Shown here: in pieces, positions 18,181 through 25,183 of the stretch | Layout: the number at the start of each line of letters is the position of its first letter | How positions within the stretch are numbered: the first letter of the stretch is position 1 | Assembly (NCBI GenBank): GCA_002309295.1 | Contig: DBXF01000009.1 | Span: forward strand, 9,512 to 68,390 | Source: Bacteroidales bacterium UBA1219 | Lineage (GTDB): Bacteria; Bacteroidota; Bacteroidia; Bacteroidales; P3 | Reading direction: 5' to 3' | DNA length: 58,879 nt | Translations under genes and position numbers: made by a program | Notes under the pieces: model-generated | Databases searched by the model: none | What the model was told of the DNA's origin: nothing | Seen by the model: the letters and a program-made list of their open reading frames with translations, nothing else

Positions 18181-18729
18181 ATGACTATCCTCGCAACAAA
18201 CAAGGCAACAAAACGTTCGAAATTCGATAATGTCTTAGATTGTATTACGGCGGGAATTTGTATTATCTCAGGATTGGCTTTGTTTATTTTTTCCTTCTGG
18301 ATGTGGGTGGATTTCACCGACTTATTCTTGAATATATTAACGGGAAGTTGGTTTGTGATGGGACTTGTTATGATATATATGGCCTTGATGTTTATCGATA
18401 ACTATAGGCGATGGAACCGTGGCTTGGAGACGGTGTGGGTGGACGATGGGGTGCTTGTGATAGACTGCGAATGCAGCATACTGCGGAAGCATAAGGAGAT
18501 ACTGTTGTCCTCAATAATAAAAGTAAAGCAGTACAATAATATCGAGAGTTTGCGAGGTTTAGATGCCCCCGACAGACTGAAGGTTATCTATTCAGGCATT
18601 CGGCGTTATCGTTTTGGGATGTGTATGAATTCCTACGAGCGCGACACCTTGGCAAAAATAATAATGGCCTTGGCAGAAGAGAGCAAACGTAAGGAAGAAG
18701 CGGGCAAAACGGATGACTCCATGAAATAA
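18181..18729 (+). CDS. Membrane protein with cytoplasmic domain, paralogue A
   Basis: This 182-residue protein starts MTILATNKATK and has two membrane helices (about 23-43 and 50-72) followed by a ~110-residue soluble domain that looks beta-rich with a terminal helix, reminiscent of bacterial PH-like domains. It is a paralogue of the gene at 20429-20944: the two share the N-terminal MTILA-x-NKATK, a KEI-L-S-I core segment, KV-YSG-RYRFG-CM and a final LAK-IMALA. The two copies flank the hipBST operon. Function unknown. Its stop is 8 bp before the first hip operator. Confidence 0.7.
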   Translation: MTILATNKATKRSKFDNVLDCITAGICIISGLALFIFSFWMWVDFTDLFLNILTGSWFVMGLVMIYMALMFIDNYRRWNRGLETVWVDDGVLVIDCECSILRKHKEILLSSIIKVKQYNNIESLRGLDAPDRLKVIYSGIRRYRFGMCMNSYERDTLAKIIMALAEESKRKEEAGKTDDSMK

Positions 18730-18737
18730 TAGTGGTA

Positions 18738-18761
18738 AAAATCCCAATATATTGGGATTTT
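18738..18761. promoter_or_regulatory. Operator O1 of the hip operon
   Basis: This is a perfect 24-bp palindrome with half-site AAAATCCCAATA. Its centre is at 18749.5, about 134 bp before the hipB start. The same half-site design recurs at O2 and O3, each exactly 62 bp further on. HipB proteins bind palindromes in their own promoters, so this is probably a HipB site. Confidence 0.75.
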
Positions 18762-18799
18762 AGCATGTTAAACATCAACTTTCCGGCAATTATTTGTTA

Positions 18800-18823
18800 A
18801 AAATCGCAATAAATTGCGATTTT
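18800..18823. promoter_or_regulatory. Operator O2 of the hip operon
   Basis: This 24-bp inverted repeat has half-site AAAATCGCAATA and mismatches only at the two central bases. The centre is at 18811.5, 62 bp from O1. It ends 2 bp before the -33 element, so occupancy should block RNA polymerase. Confidence 0.78.
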
Positions 18824-18825
18824 AT

Positions 18826-18856
18826 TTTGTCAGTTTCAAAAAAAAGTGTAATTTTG
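18826..18856 (+). promoter_or_regulatory. Promoter of hipBST
   Basis: TTTG at 18826-18829, a 19-bp spacer, and TAATTTTG at 18849-18856 match the Bacteroidetes promoter consensus at both elements. Transcription should begin near 18863, inside operator O3, giving a leader of about 20 nt before the hipB ATG. Confidence 0.8.
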
Positions 18857-18861
18857 CAGCG

Positions 18862-18885
18862 AAAATCGCAACATATTGGTAATAT
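18862..18885. promoter_or_regulatory. Degenerate operator O3 over the hipB start
   Basis: The left half AAAATCGCAACA matches O2 at 10 of 12 positions or better. The right half (TATTGG followed by TAATAT) is degenerate. The centre is at 18873.5, again 62 bp from O2. It covers the predicted transcription start and the first bases of the hipB ATG. Confidence 0.55.
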
Positions 18886-19105
18886 GGATTTGGAAGAAAT
18901 AGGAAAGAGAATAAAAGAACGCAGAAAAGAGCTTGGCGTGGACCAGCGAACCATTTCCGAATTGTCGGGGGTGGCTGTGAACACGCTTGTAGCCATCGAA
19001 CGGGGGGAGGGGAATCCCCGACTTTCCACTTTGGCGGAGATACTCGACACAATAGGGCTGCAACTCGACTTACATCCTAAAAAGCTGAACTATGAGACAA
19101 TGTAA
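18884..19105 (+). CDS. hipB: HipB-like antitoxin/repressor
   Basis: This 73-residue protein is almost entirely an XRE-type helix-turn-helix domain (RIKERRKELGVDQRTISELS followed by VAVNTLVAIERGEGNPRLSTL). HipB proteins repress their own operon and, in HipBST systems, bind the kinase complex. I chose ATG 18884 over an upstream in-frame start at 18794, because the upstream 30 codons cross the predicted promoter and operators and lie outside the HTH homology. The C-terminus (LDLHPKKLNYETM) overlaps hipS by 14 nt. The operator array just upstream supports autoregulation. Confidence 0.88.
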   Translation: MDLEEIGKRIKERRKELGVDQRTISELSGVAVNTLVAIERGEGNPRLSTLAEILDTIGLQLDLHPKKLNYETM

Positions 19106-19403
19106 AGTGTTTGTAAACAATAAGGAAGCAGGTCTTTTGCGTGAGGAAAACGGCGGCGGATACACCTTTTCCTACAACAGCGGTTACAACGGAAGTCCTG
19201 TTTGCCTTGCCATGCCTGTCCGAGAAACGACATACACATCGGAATACCTGTTTCCTTTCTTTTTCAATATGCTGTCGGAGGGTGCCAACCGCAAAATCCA
19301 GTCGCAGCTGCTACATATCGACGAAAACGACGATTTCGGCATACTGCTCGCCACTGCCCAGACCGACACCATAGGCACTGTAACAATAAAACCCTTGCCG
19401 TGA
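19092..19403 (+). CDS. hipS: HipS-like protein (separate HipA N-terminal subdomain)
   Basis: This 103-residue protein corresponds to the N-terminal subdomain 1 of HipA (VFVNNKEAGLLREENGG, then FSYNSGY and LFPFFFNMLSEG), encoded as a separate gene. This is the arrangement of the tripartite HipBST systems described in enteropathogenic E. coli, where HipS rather than HipB neutralises the HipT kinase. It overlaps hipB by 14 nt, and its TGA shares bases with the hipT ATG (TGATG), so the three should be made in fixed ratio. That HipS is the antitoxin here is inferred from the family. Confidence 0.88.
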   Translation: MRQCKVFVNNKEAGLLREENGGGYTFSYNSGYNGSPVCLAMPVRETTYTSEYLFPFFFNMLSEGANRKIQSQLLHIDENDDFGILLATAQTDTIGTVTIKPLP

Positions 19404-20404
19404 TGGAGAAACTGACTTTCTGCCCTTCTACATTGAAAAAAGGTTACACAACCTATTCCCCCGAAGCCTGCCGCAGACTCTTTGGCGGAAAACAGGTGTC
19501 GCACGTGCTCGACTTCGACAGTCCCAACAACGACACCGCAGATTCCACCGACTACGCCGCCCACATCGGTAGGATTTCCCTTTCGGGTGTGCAGCCCAAA
19601 GGCTCGCTTGTACTTAAAAACGGCATCCTCTCCAAACCCGACGAGGGCGAGCGGGGACAATTCATCCTGAAACCGGCTCCCGTTTCATACGCCCTGCTCG
19701 AACGCAAATTCTGTCCGGCAAACGAGCATCTCACCATGCAGATAGCATCGCAAGTCTACGGCATTGAGACAGCTGCCAACGCCCTCTGTTTCTTCCGCGA
19801 CGGCGAGGCGGCCTATATCACCAAACGTTTCGACGTGGCTCCCGACGGCACGAAATACGCCCAGGAGGATTTTGCCTCCTTGGCAGGACTTACAAAAGCC
19901 AACGGCGGTAGCGACTACAAATACAATGTGCTGAGTTACGAGGACTGTGCCGAGATAATACACAAGTATGTGAGGGCGGCACAAGTGGATGTGCTGCGTT
20001 TTTTCCGCCTTGTCCTTTTCAATTACATCACACTGAACGACGACGCACATCTGAAGAATTTCTCGCTGATCGACAGAGGGAACGGCGACTACAGGCTGTC
20101 GCCCGCCTACGACCTTATCAACACAAGTCTGCACCTGCGCGAGCCGCGGATATTCGCACTTGAAAAAGGCTTGTTCAAAGAAGGTATGACAATAAACGAC
20201 ACCCGCACCGTAGGCAGAGACGATTTTATGGAGTTCGGCAGAAGGACCGGACTGCCCGAACGACTTGTGAAAAACGAAATAGATGCTTTCTCCGAAGTGT
20301 CGTCGGTGGCCATGGAGCTTATAGGCAATTCGTTCCTTTCGGAGAAATTGAAAAAAGCCTACCTCCTGTCGTACAGTTACCGCTGCTCCACACTAAAAGC
20401 GTAA
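19403..20404 (+). CDS. hipT: HipT-like serine/threonine kinase toxin
   Basis: This 333-residue HipA-family kinase lacks the N-terminal subdomain, which is encoded by hipS. The regulatory Gly-rich loop reads RISLSGVQPKGSL, giving an S59-L-S61 pair equivalent in position to the two autophosphorylated serines of E. coli HipT. The catalytic segment is N212-DDAHLKN219 with catalytic Asp214 and the metal-binding Asn219, and D237 lies in SPAYDL. The known HipT substrate is tryptophanyl-tRNA synthetase; HipA's is GltX. Which of these applies here cannot be read from sequence. An open frame extends upstream to 19202, but that part overlaps hipS in another frame; the ATG at 19403 fits the coupled TGATG junction. 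Confidence 0.9.
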   Translation: MEKLTFCPSTLKKGYTTYSPEACRRLFGGKQVSHVLDFDSPNNDTADSTDYAAHIGRISLSGVQPKGSLVLKNGILSKPDEGERGQFILKPAPVSYALLERKFCPANEHLTMQIASQVYGIETAANALCFFRDGEAAYITKRFDVAPDGTKYAQEDFASLAGLTKANGGSDYKYNVLSYEDCAEIIHKYVRAAQVDVLRFFRLVLFNYITLNDDAHLKNFSLIDRGNGDYRLSPAYDLINTSLHLREPRIFALEKGLFKEGMTINDTRTVGRDDFMEFGRRTGLPERLVKNEIDAFSEVSSVAMELIGNSFLSEKLKKAYLLSYSYRCSTLKA

Positions 20405-20428
20405 TTATATAATAATCAATATTTTAAT

Positions 20429-20944
20429 ATGACAATCCTAGCGAAAAACAAGGCGACAAAACTATCCGGAGCCGAAAATACGAAAATGTTGTTCTACTCT
20501 GTTTTACTCATTGTTTTCGGAATTATTACTATATGTGCACTCTCTGTCCTAACGCAAGATACACTTTGGTTGTTGTTGATATTATTACCGTCGGCGTTAG
20601 GTTTACTATATTTGGGTTTCAGCCTTTTGGATTGCTATCTGAAATGGAACTATGCCGAAGAGACAATCTCGGTGCAATACGAGACACTTATAATTGAGTG
20701 TCGCCGAAGCCTTTTCCGGCACCGCAAGGAGATACCGCTCTCCACCATCGACTGCGTGGTGATTTGTGACGACACCATAGGCATCAGTACAGGCCTCAGT
20801 ACTCTTTACGAAACCAATGTCCCCGAAACCTTGAAAGTGGTTTATTCAGGCTCACACCGCTACCGTTTCGGGATATGTATGACAGACGAGAAACGCGACT
20901 TTTTGGCCAAGGCAATCATGGCCTTGGCGGATGAATATAAATGA
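20429..20944 (+). CDS. Membrane protein with cytoplasmic domain, paralogue B
   Basis: This 171-residue paralogue of the gene at 18181-18729 shares the N-terminal MTILA-x-NKATK, two membrane helices (about 20-40 and 48-70) and a C-terminal soluble domain with KVVYSGSHRYRFGICM and LAKAIMALA. It follows hipT by 24 bp and may be read from the hip promoter. Function unknown. The arrangement suggests either insertion of hipBST between tandem duplicates or duplication of the gene around it. Confidence 0.7.
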   Translation: MTILAKNKATKLSGAENTKMLFYSVLLIVFGIITICALSVLTQDTLWLLLILLPSALGLLYLGFSLLDCYLKWNYAEETISVQYETLIIECRRSLFRHRKEIPLSTIDCVVICDDTIGISTGLSTLYETNVPETLKVVYSGSHRYRFGICMTDEKRDFLAKAIMALADEYK

Positions 20945-20975
20945 CAAAAAAAACTAAAAATTAAAAAAATAATCG

Positions 20976-20983
20976 TATATTTG
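20976..20983 (+). promoter_or_regulatory. Candidate promoter -7 box of the lipoprotein/radical SAM pair
   Basis: TATATTTG matches TAnnTTTG and lies 95 bp upstream of the small lipoprotein ATG. The -33 region is A-rich without a clear TTTG. An inverted repeat, TTTTGCAACG at 20985-20994 and CGTTGCAAAA at 21038-21047, follows directly and would fall in the leader. Confidence 0.42.
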
Positions 20984-21078
20984 TTTTTGCAACGATAGTT
21001 TGTAGAAATGGCTATATTATTGATACATACCGATATACGTTGCAAAAGTAATGAATCTGAATCTTAAAAAATATCGAT

Positions 21079-21300
21079 ATGAAAGGTTATAAGATTTTAC
21101 GCAAAGTGTTGGCAGCATCGGCAATAACAAGTGCCATGTTCGTAATGCAGGCTTGCTACGGCACTCCCGTACAGAACCGTTGCGACGACGACACCCTCGT
21201 GGATATGGAGGAAGTTGTTGAAGACGAAAACGCTGTTGCCGAAAACGTCGAAGCTACCGAAAACCTCGAGACTTCGGAAACAGAAACAGTGGCCGAATAG
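21079..21300 (+). CDS. Small acidic lipoprotein paired with a radical SAM enzyme
   Basis: This 73-residue protein has a lipoprotein signal with MQAC|YGTP, giving a lipidated Cys at about 26, then a second Cys (QNRCDDD) and a tail made almost only of Glu, Asp, Val, Ala, Thr and Asn. The ACYGTP segment right after the lipobox is like that of lipoproteins that Haft and colleagues paired with a radical SAM partner in Bacteroidetes (the rSAM/lipoprotein system). The radical SAM gene starts 9 bp downstream. The protein may be the substrate of that enzyme. The short length and the low-complexity tail are unusual, and no obvious core peptide is visible. Confidence 0.7.
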   Translation: MKGYKILRKVLAASAITSAMFVMQACYGTPVQNRCDDDTLVDMEEVVEDENAVAENVEATENLETSETETVAE

Positions 21301-21309
21301 CAACTGCCT

Positions 21310-22362
21310 ATGTTGCAGGCTTTTCACAACTACTTCCGCCGCAAGGAGACGCAGCTGCACGAGCTGAACTACCTCTTTTGGGAATGCACCCAGCGATGCA
21401 ACCTCAACTGCCGCCATTGCGGCTCCGACTGCACGGCCTCGTCCCTGCAGCCCGATATGCCTTTTGCCGATTTCCTCAAGGCCATCGAACCCCTCGAACA
21501 GCGTTTCAAACGTAACTCCATACTTATCGTCATAACCGGCGGCGAGCCCCTGCTGCGTGCCGATTTGGCCGACTGCGGACGCGAGTTGCGCAAACACGGC
21601 TTCCCGTGGGGCATTGTTAGCAACGGCTACGCCTACGACGCCGCCATGCACAGCAAACTGATGGATGCCGGACTTGCCACCATCACCATCAGCCTCGACG
21701 GACTGCGCGACACGCACGATATGTTCCGCAAACGGCAGGGCAGTTTCGACCATGCGTTGAACGCCATAACGCTGATTGCCAACAAGAAACGCAACCTTAC
21801 CTACGATGTGGTAACCTGCGTAAGCCCGCTGAACTTAGGCCAGTTGCCTGAGATGAAACAGATGCTGATAGAGCACGGGGTCAAGTACTGGCGTTTTTTC
21901 ACCATCGCCCCTATTGGCCGCGCTGCCACCGACGACGGCCTGCAACTCGACGGCCCACAGATGCGCCAGCTGATGGACTTTATCGTGGCTACCCGCAAAG
22001 AAGGCAAGATTAACGCCACTTTCAGCTGCGAGGCATACACCGGTCCGTACGAGCGCAAGGTGCGCGACTGGTTCTATTTCTGCCGCGCCGGCATCACCAT
22101 AGGCTCGGTGCTGATAGACGGCTCCATCTCGGCCTGTCCCAATATCGACCGCGGTTTTGTGCAGGGCAATATCTACAAGGACAATCTATTGGATGTGTGG
22201 GAGAACCGTTTCCAGCCTTTCCGCGACCGCAGCTGGACCAAGGCGGGACAGTGCGCCCAGTGCAAGGAATACAAAAACTGCCTCGGCGGCGCCATGCACC
22301 TGCACCACCCCGACAGCGGCGAGATAACGCAGTGCCATTTCCGCACACTGAAAGGAGAGTAG
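21310..22362 (+). CDS. Radical SAM/SPASM protein of the rSAM/lipoprotein system
   Basis: This 350-residue protein has a radical SAM core with cluster motif C30-NLN-C34-RH-C37 (preceded by another Cys at 26), the ITGGEPLLR glycine motif, and a C-terminal Cys-rich SPASM-type region (CRAGITIGSVLIDGSISACPN, then CAQCKEYKNCLGG) that should bind auxiliary Fe-S clusters. The HELNYLFWECTQRCNLNCRHC start is typical of the Bacteroidetes enzyme family that occurs next to a small lipoprotein. Enzymes of this kind modify peptides, so the upstream lipoprotein is the likely partner. The reaction is unknown. The 9-bp gap supports co-transcription. Confidence 0.88.
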   Translation: MLQAFHNYFRRKETQLHELNYLFWECTQRCNLNCRHCGSDCTASSLQPDMPFADFLKAIEPLEQRFKRNSILIVITGGEPLLRADLADCGRELRKHGFPWGIVSNGYAYDAAMHSKLMDAGLATITISLDGLRDTHDMFRKRQGSFDHALNAITLIANKKRNLTYDVVTCVSPLNLGQLPEMKQMLIEHGVKYWRFFTIAPIGRAATDDGLQLDGPQMRQLMDFIVATRKEGKINATFSCEAYTGPYERKVRDWFYFCRAGITIGSVLIDGSISACPNIDRGFVQGNIYKDNLLDVWENRFQPFRDRSWTKAGQCAQCKEYKNCLGGAMHLHHPDSGEITQCHFRTLKGE

Positions 22363-22374
22363 CGGACGGAGATT

Positions 22375-22412
22375 GAAGGTCAAAGGTCGAAGGTCAAAGG
22401 TCGAAGGTCAAA
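22375..22412 (+). repeat. Short tandem repeat AAGGTC(A/G)
   Basis: About five heptamer units alternate between AAGGTCA and AAGGTCG (a 14-bp period) just after the radical SAM stop codon. It is part of the intergenic low-complexity DNA seen through the window and has no terminator structure. Confidence 0.75.
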
Positions 22413-22482
22413 GAATTTGTTCTCCGATACCATTGGTCGCTATCGAAAATCCACTGGTTTTTCTTCATATCCAAATTTTTCG

Positions 22483-22490
22483 TATATTTG
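22483..22490 (+). promoter_or_regulatory. Candidate promoter -7 box of the secreted protein pair
   Basis: TATATTTG lies 58 bp before the ATG at 22548 and matches TAnnTTTG. A T-rich stretch sits near the expected -33 position but lacks a full TTTG. Confidence 0.45.
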
Positions 22491-22547
22491 CCAGACAAAC
22501 AATAAAATGACATATTACGACACGTAGTTGTAAAATATTGTAAATCA

Positions 22548-23105
22548 ATGCAGTACAAAATAAACAAACGTCATAAAAGAAGCTCTGTTTTACATTGCAG
22601 TGAGCTAAGATTCCCTTTTTTGTCATCTTCGGCAAAAGTCTCCACTCTCTTTTTAGTGCTTACCACGGCACTTTCTTTTTCGCTCCACGCGCAAAATGCA
22701 GTAAGCTCTACTGGCGGCACCGCTGTCAGCAACACCCACATCATGAGCTACTCCGTCGGACAAATTGCCTGCTCCAACGCCACATCGGCAAACAACCGCC
22801 TTACCGAGGGAGTGCAGCAGCCGTACACCGTGGAGAATGTATCCATTCCCGACATCAAGACTTTCGATTTCGAAATATCGGCCTACCCCAATCCCGCCTC
22901 GCACACACTAAACCTAAAACGCTCACAAAACGACAACACCCTACAAGTGGAACTTTACTCCGTCGGGGGACAGAAACTCCATTCCGCAATATGGCAAGGC
23001 GACATGCTCTCCCTCGACCTTGCAAATCTCAACGCGGGTATCTACTGCATACGCATTTTCGACCAAAACGGAAAACAAAAAGTATATAGAATAACAAAAA
23101 AATAG
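22548..23105 (+). CDS. Secreted protein with T9SS type A sorting domain
   Basis: This 185-residue protein has a long basic N-region, then a signal peptide (LFLVLTTALSFSLHAQ), a short Ser/Thr/Asn-rich module (GGTAVSNTHIMSYSVGQI with EGVQQPY), and a C-terminal sorting domain of about 75 residues (ISAYPNPASHTLNL, then LYSVGGQKL and LNAGIYCIRIFDQNGKQKVYRITKK). Proteins of this layout occur as small companions of larger surface proteins in Bacteroidetes. It should cross the outer membrane by T9SS. The next gene starts 7 bp downstream. Function unknown. Confidence 0.85.
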   Translation: MQYKINKRHKRSSVLHCSELRFPFLSSSAKVSTLFLVLTTALSFSLHAQNAVSSTGGTAVSNTHIMSYSVGQIACSNATSANNRLTEGVQQPYTVENVSIPDIKTFDFEISAYPNPASHTLNLKRSQNDNTLQVELYSVGGQKLHSAIWQGDMLSLDLANLNAGIYCIRIFDQNGKQKVYRITKK

Positions 23106-23112
23106 TATCAAG

Positions 23113-24855
23113 ATGAAAAAAATTGCAGCGTTTTTAATCATTGCATTTGCAACAATAAGCGTTTGGGCACAGTCGCCGCAGGGCTTCTCCTATCAGGCTG
23201 TGCTGCGCAACACCGACGGCACTTTTGTTTCTAACCGCCAGATAAGCGTACGCTTGGGCATACACCAAGGTTCCGCCACAGGCACCGAGGCTTATGCCGA
23301 AACCCACCGACCTACAACCACCGCCGAAGGCCTTTTCACCATAATGGTGGGACAAGGCGCAAGTCTGGTCAACTGCACCTTCGAAAACTGCATCGACTGG
23401 GAGAACGGCCCGTGGTTTCTGAAAACCGAGGTCGACCCCAATGGTGGCTCCAACTACACCCTTACCACCACCCAGCAGCTGATGAGCGTCCCCTACGCAC
23501 TATATGCACTTAAGGCAGGCAACGCCACAAACAGCGGAATAAGCTCCACCACGGTTCGTAATATGATTGACAGCACCGCAAACATACTGCGACAACAGAT
23601 TGTTGCACTTCAAGCCTCGCGCGACAGTGCCGATACTTCCATTACCAATATCAACCAATACATTACCGTAATTGACGGACGGCTCTCCGTTTCAGACTCA
23701 TTGTTTAACATCCTACGCCACCGTATCGACAGTACAGGCAACTCCATCTCCAGCCTCAACCAAAATGTCACTGTGATAAACGGACGACTCTCATCCACCG
23801 ACTCGTTGTTGAACGTACTCCGCAACCGCATCGACAGCACCGACAGCCATGTAAGCGTAATAAATCAAAATATTGCATCAATGAACCAGCGTATGTCGGC
23901 ATTTGACACATTGCTGAACAGGCTTTACGCACGTATCGACAGCATGCAAATAAGTGTGGACAGCATTGCTGCCGGCAATGTAGTACACGACACCCTGATA
24001 TTGCGCTACACCACAATAATACGAGACAGCGTGATAGTGTTCCGCGATACAGTGCTGATAACCGACACCAACAACAGCAACCCTTACGACGTGGCAGGCA
24101 CTCTCCCCGGCGTGTTCAGTATTTCGGCTGTGAACAAAATAGCTTTCTCACGCGGCAACCTGCAATACAAGGCTTCCACACGCACATGGCGCTTTGCCGA
24201 ACACCAATACGACATCGTTGGCACCGCCAACCTCAATATCTCTTCCTCATACAACGGTTGGATAGACCTTTTCGGCTATGGCACAAGTGGATATAATTCC
24301 AAATATCCATATTTATCATCTGCAAATATTAATTCATATCCAACTGGCTCAATAACTGGCACCAATCTTGACTGGGGAAGATACAACCGCATATCCAATG
24401 GCGGCGACAGTGCTGGATTATGGCGCACTCTTACGAATGTAGAATGGAATTACATTCTGAACAGCAGAACAAATGCCGCCCAACTCAAGACTTTAGCCAC
24501 TATTGGCAATATCCCCGGGCTGATACTGCTCCCTGACAACTGGACAGGCGACACCACTGTTACCATTGTGGCAAACGCAAGCAACTGCACTACCAATGTT
24601 TACACAGTGGAACAATGGCGAACTCTCCAAAACAAAGGCGCAGTATTTCTGCCAGCGGCAGGTTATCGTAATGGATCAACTGTATATAATACTGCTACAG
24701 CAGGGTCTTACTATACATCTAATGGTTCAAGTTATTCTATTTACGTTCTTACATTTACAAATAACACAGCACCGAACATTGCATATCCAAATTCATATAA
24801 TAATTATTTTGGCTATGCCGTCCGTCTTGTAAGAGATTTAACGGTAATGCCGTAA
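23113..24855 (+). CDS. Secreted coiled-coil protein with FISUMP-like C-terminal domain
   Basis: This 580-residue protein has a signal peptide (MKKIAAFLIIAFATISVWAQ) and an N-terminal domain common in Bacteroidetes surface proteins (SPQGFSYQAVLRNTDG, ending MSVPYALYALKAG). A central region (about 150-320) follows in which a unit with VINGRLS-TDSLLN-LR-RIDST recurs about four times, which looks like a trimeric coiled-coil stalk. The C-terminal domain (from about 345, GVFSISAVNKIAFSRGNLQY, WRFAEHQYDIVG) is of the type found in fibro-slime/FISUMP-like lectin-fold proteins, and ends with GYAVRLVRDL. No T9SS sorting domain is seen at the C-terminus. I infer a surface stalk-and-head protein that works with the T9SS protein upstream. 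A terminator follows at 24879. Confidence 0.75.
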   Translation: MKKIAAFLIIAFATISVWAQSPQGFSYQAVLRNTDGTFVSNRQISVRLGIHQGSATGTEAYAETHRPTTTAEGLFTIMVGQGASLVNCTFENCIDWENGPWFLKTEVDPNGGSNYTLTTTQQLMSVPYALYALKAGNATNSGISSTTVRNMIDSTANILRQQIVALQASRDSADTSITNINQYITVIDGRLSVSDSLFNILRHRIDSTGNSISSLNQNVTVINGRLSSTDSLLNVLRNRIDSTDSHVSVINQNIASMNQRMSAFDTLLNRLYARIDSMQISVDSIAAGNVVHDTLILRYTTIIRDSVIVFRDTVLITDTNNSNPYDVAGTLPGVFSISAVNKIAFSRGNLQYKASTRTWRFAEHQYDIVGTANLNISSSYNGWIDLFGYGTSGYNSKYPYLSSANINSYPTGSITGTNLDWGRYNRISNGGDSAGLWRTLTNVEWNYILNSRTNAAQLKTLATIGNIPGLILLPDNWTGDTTVTIVANASNCTTNVYTVEQWRTLQNKGAVFLPAAGYRNGSTVYNTATAGSYYTSNGSSYSIYVLTFTNNTAPNIAYPNSYNNYFGYAVRLVRDLTVMP

Positions 24856-25173
24856 AGTAACAATCAAACAATAAAAGAGGGGCTTGCGTACTGCGCAGGC
24901 CTTTTTGTTTGCACCATCTGCACCTCCAATAGCTTAACGCAAAACGTTTGCCTAACTCATTTCATCTTTCAACTAAAACTTACAAACTGCTGGTTTCTAA
25001 TTCCGAAATGGCTGCGCCGAGCTAAAGGTTCCGAATTAATTGTTCATTGTCAATTACGCAACCGCTTCACTTATGCGTGATTTTTGGCTGCACCTCAACA
25101 TCATCCAAATAAATTTGCTGCTGTGTTCGGTTTGCACAAAAATTGTCAATTACTAATTACTAACTACTAATTA
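24856..25173. other. Convergent intergenic region
   Basis: This 318-bp stretch lies between the secreted-protein pair and ispG. It holds a strong rightward terminator at 24879-24908 and, at the right end, TTACTAA-type repeats. I see no gene or tRNA in the middle. Confidence 0.7.
24879..24908 (+). terminator. Intrinsic terminator of the secreted-protein pair
   Basis: GGCTTGCG at 24881-24888 pairs with GCGCAGGCC at 24893-24901 (one G-T wobble) across a short loop, followed by TTTTTGTTT. Confidence 0.8.
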
Positions 25174-25183
25174 CTAATTGTCA
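25141..25183. repeat. TTACTAA-type direct repeats overlapping the ispG 3' end
   Basis: Five variants of ATTACTA/ACTAACT are bracketed by AATTGTCAA. The reverse complement of the same pattern occurs at 42973-43011. The repeat runs into the last codons and stop of ispG. Confidence 0.7.

Noticed and set aside
19202..19402. Upstream extension of the hipT frame, which could suggest an unsplit HipA
   Set aside because: This part overlaps hipS in another frame and does not resemble HipA subdomain 1, which is encoded by hipS itself.
24856..25173. Search for a tRNA or small RNA in the ispG gap
   Set aside because: No cloverleaf or conserved T-loop sequence is visible. Only the terminator and short repeats are supported.
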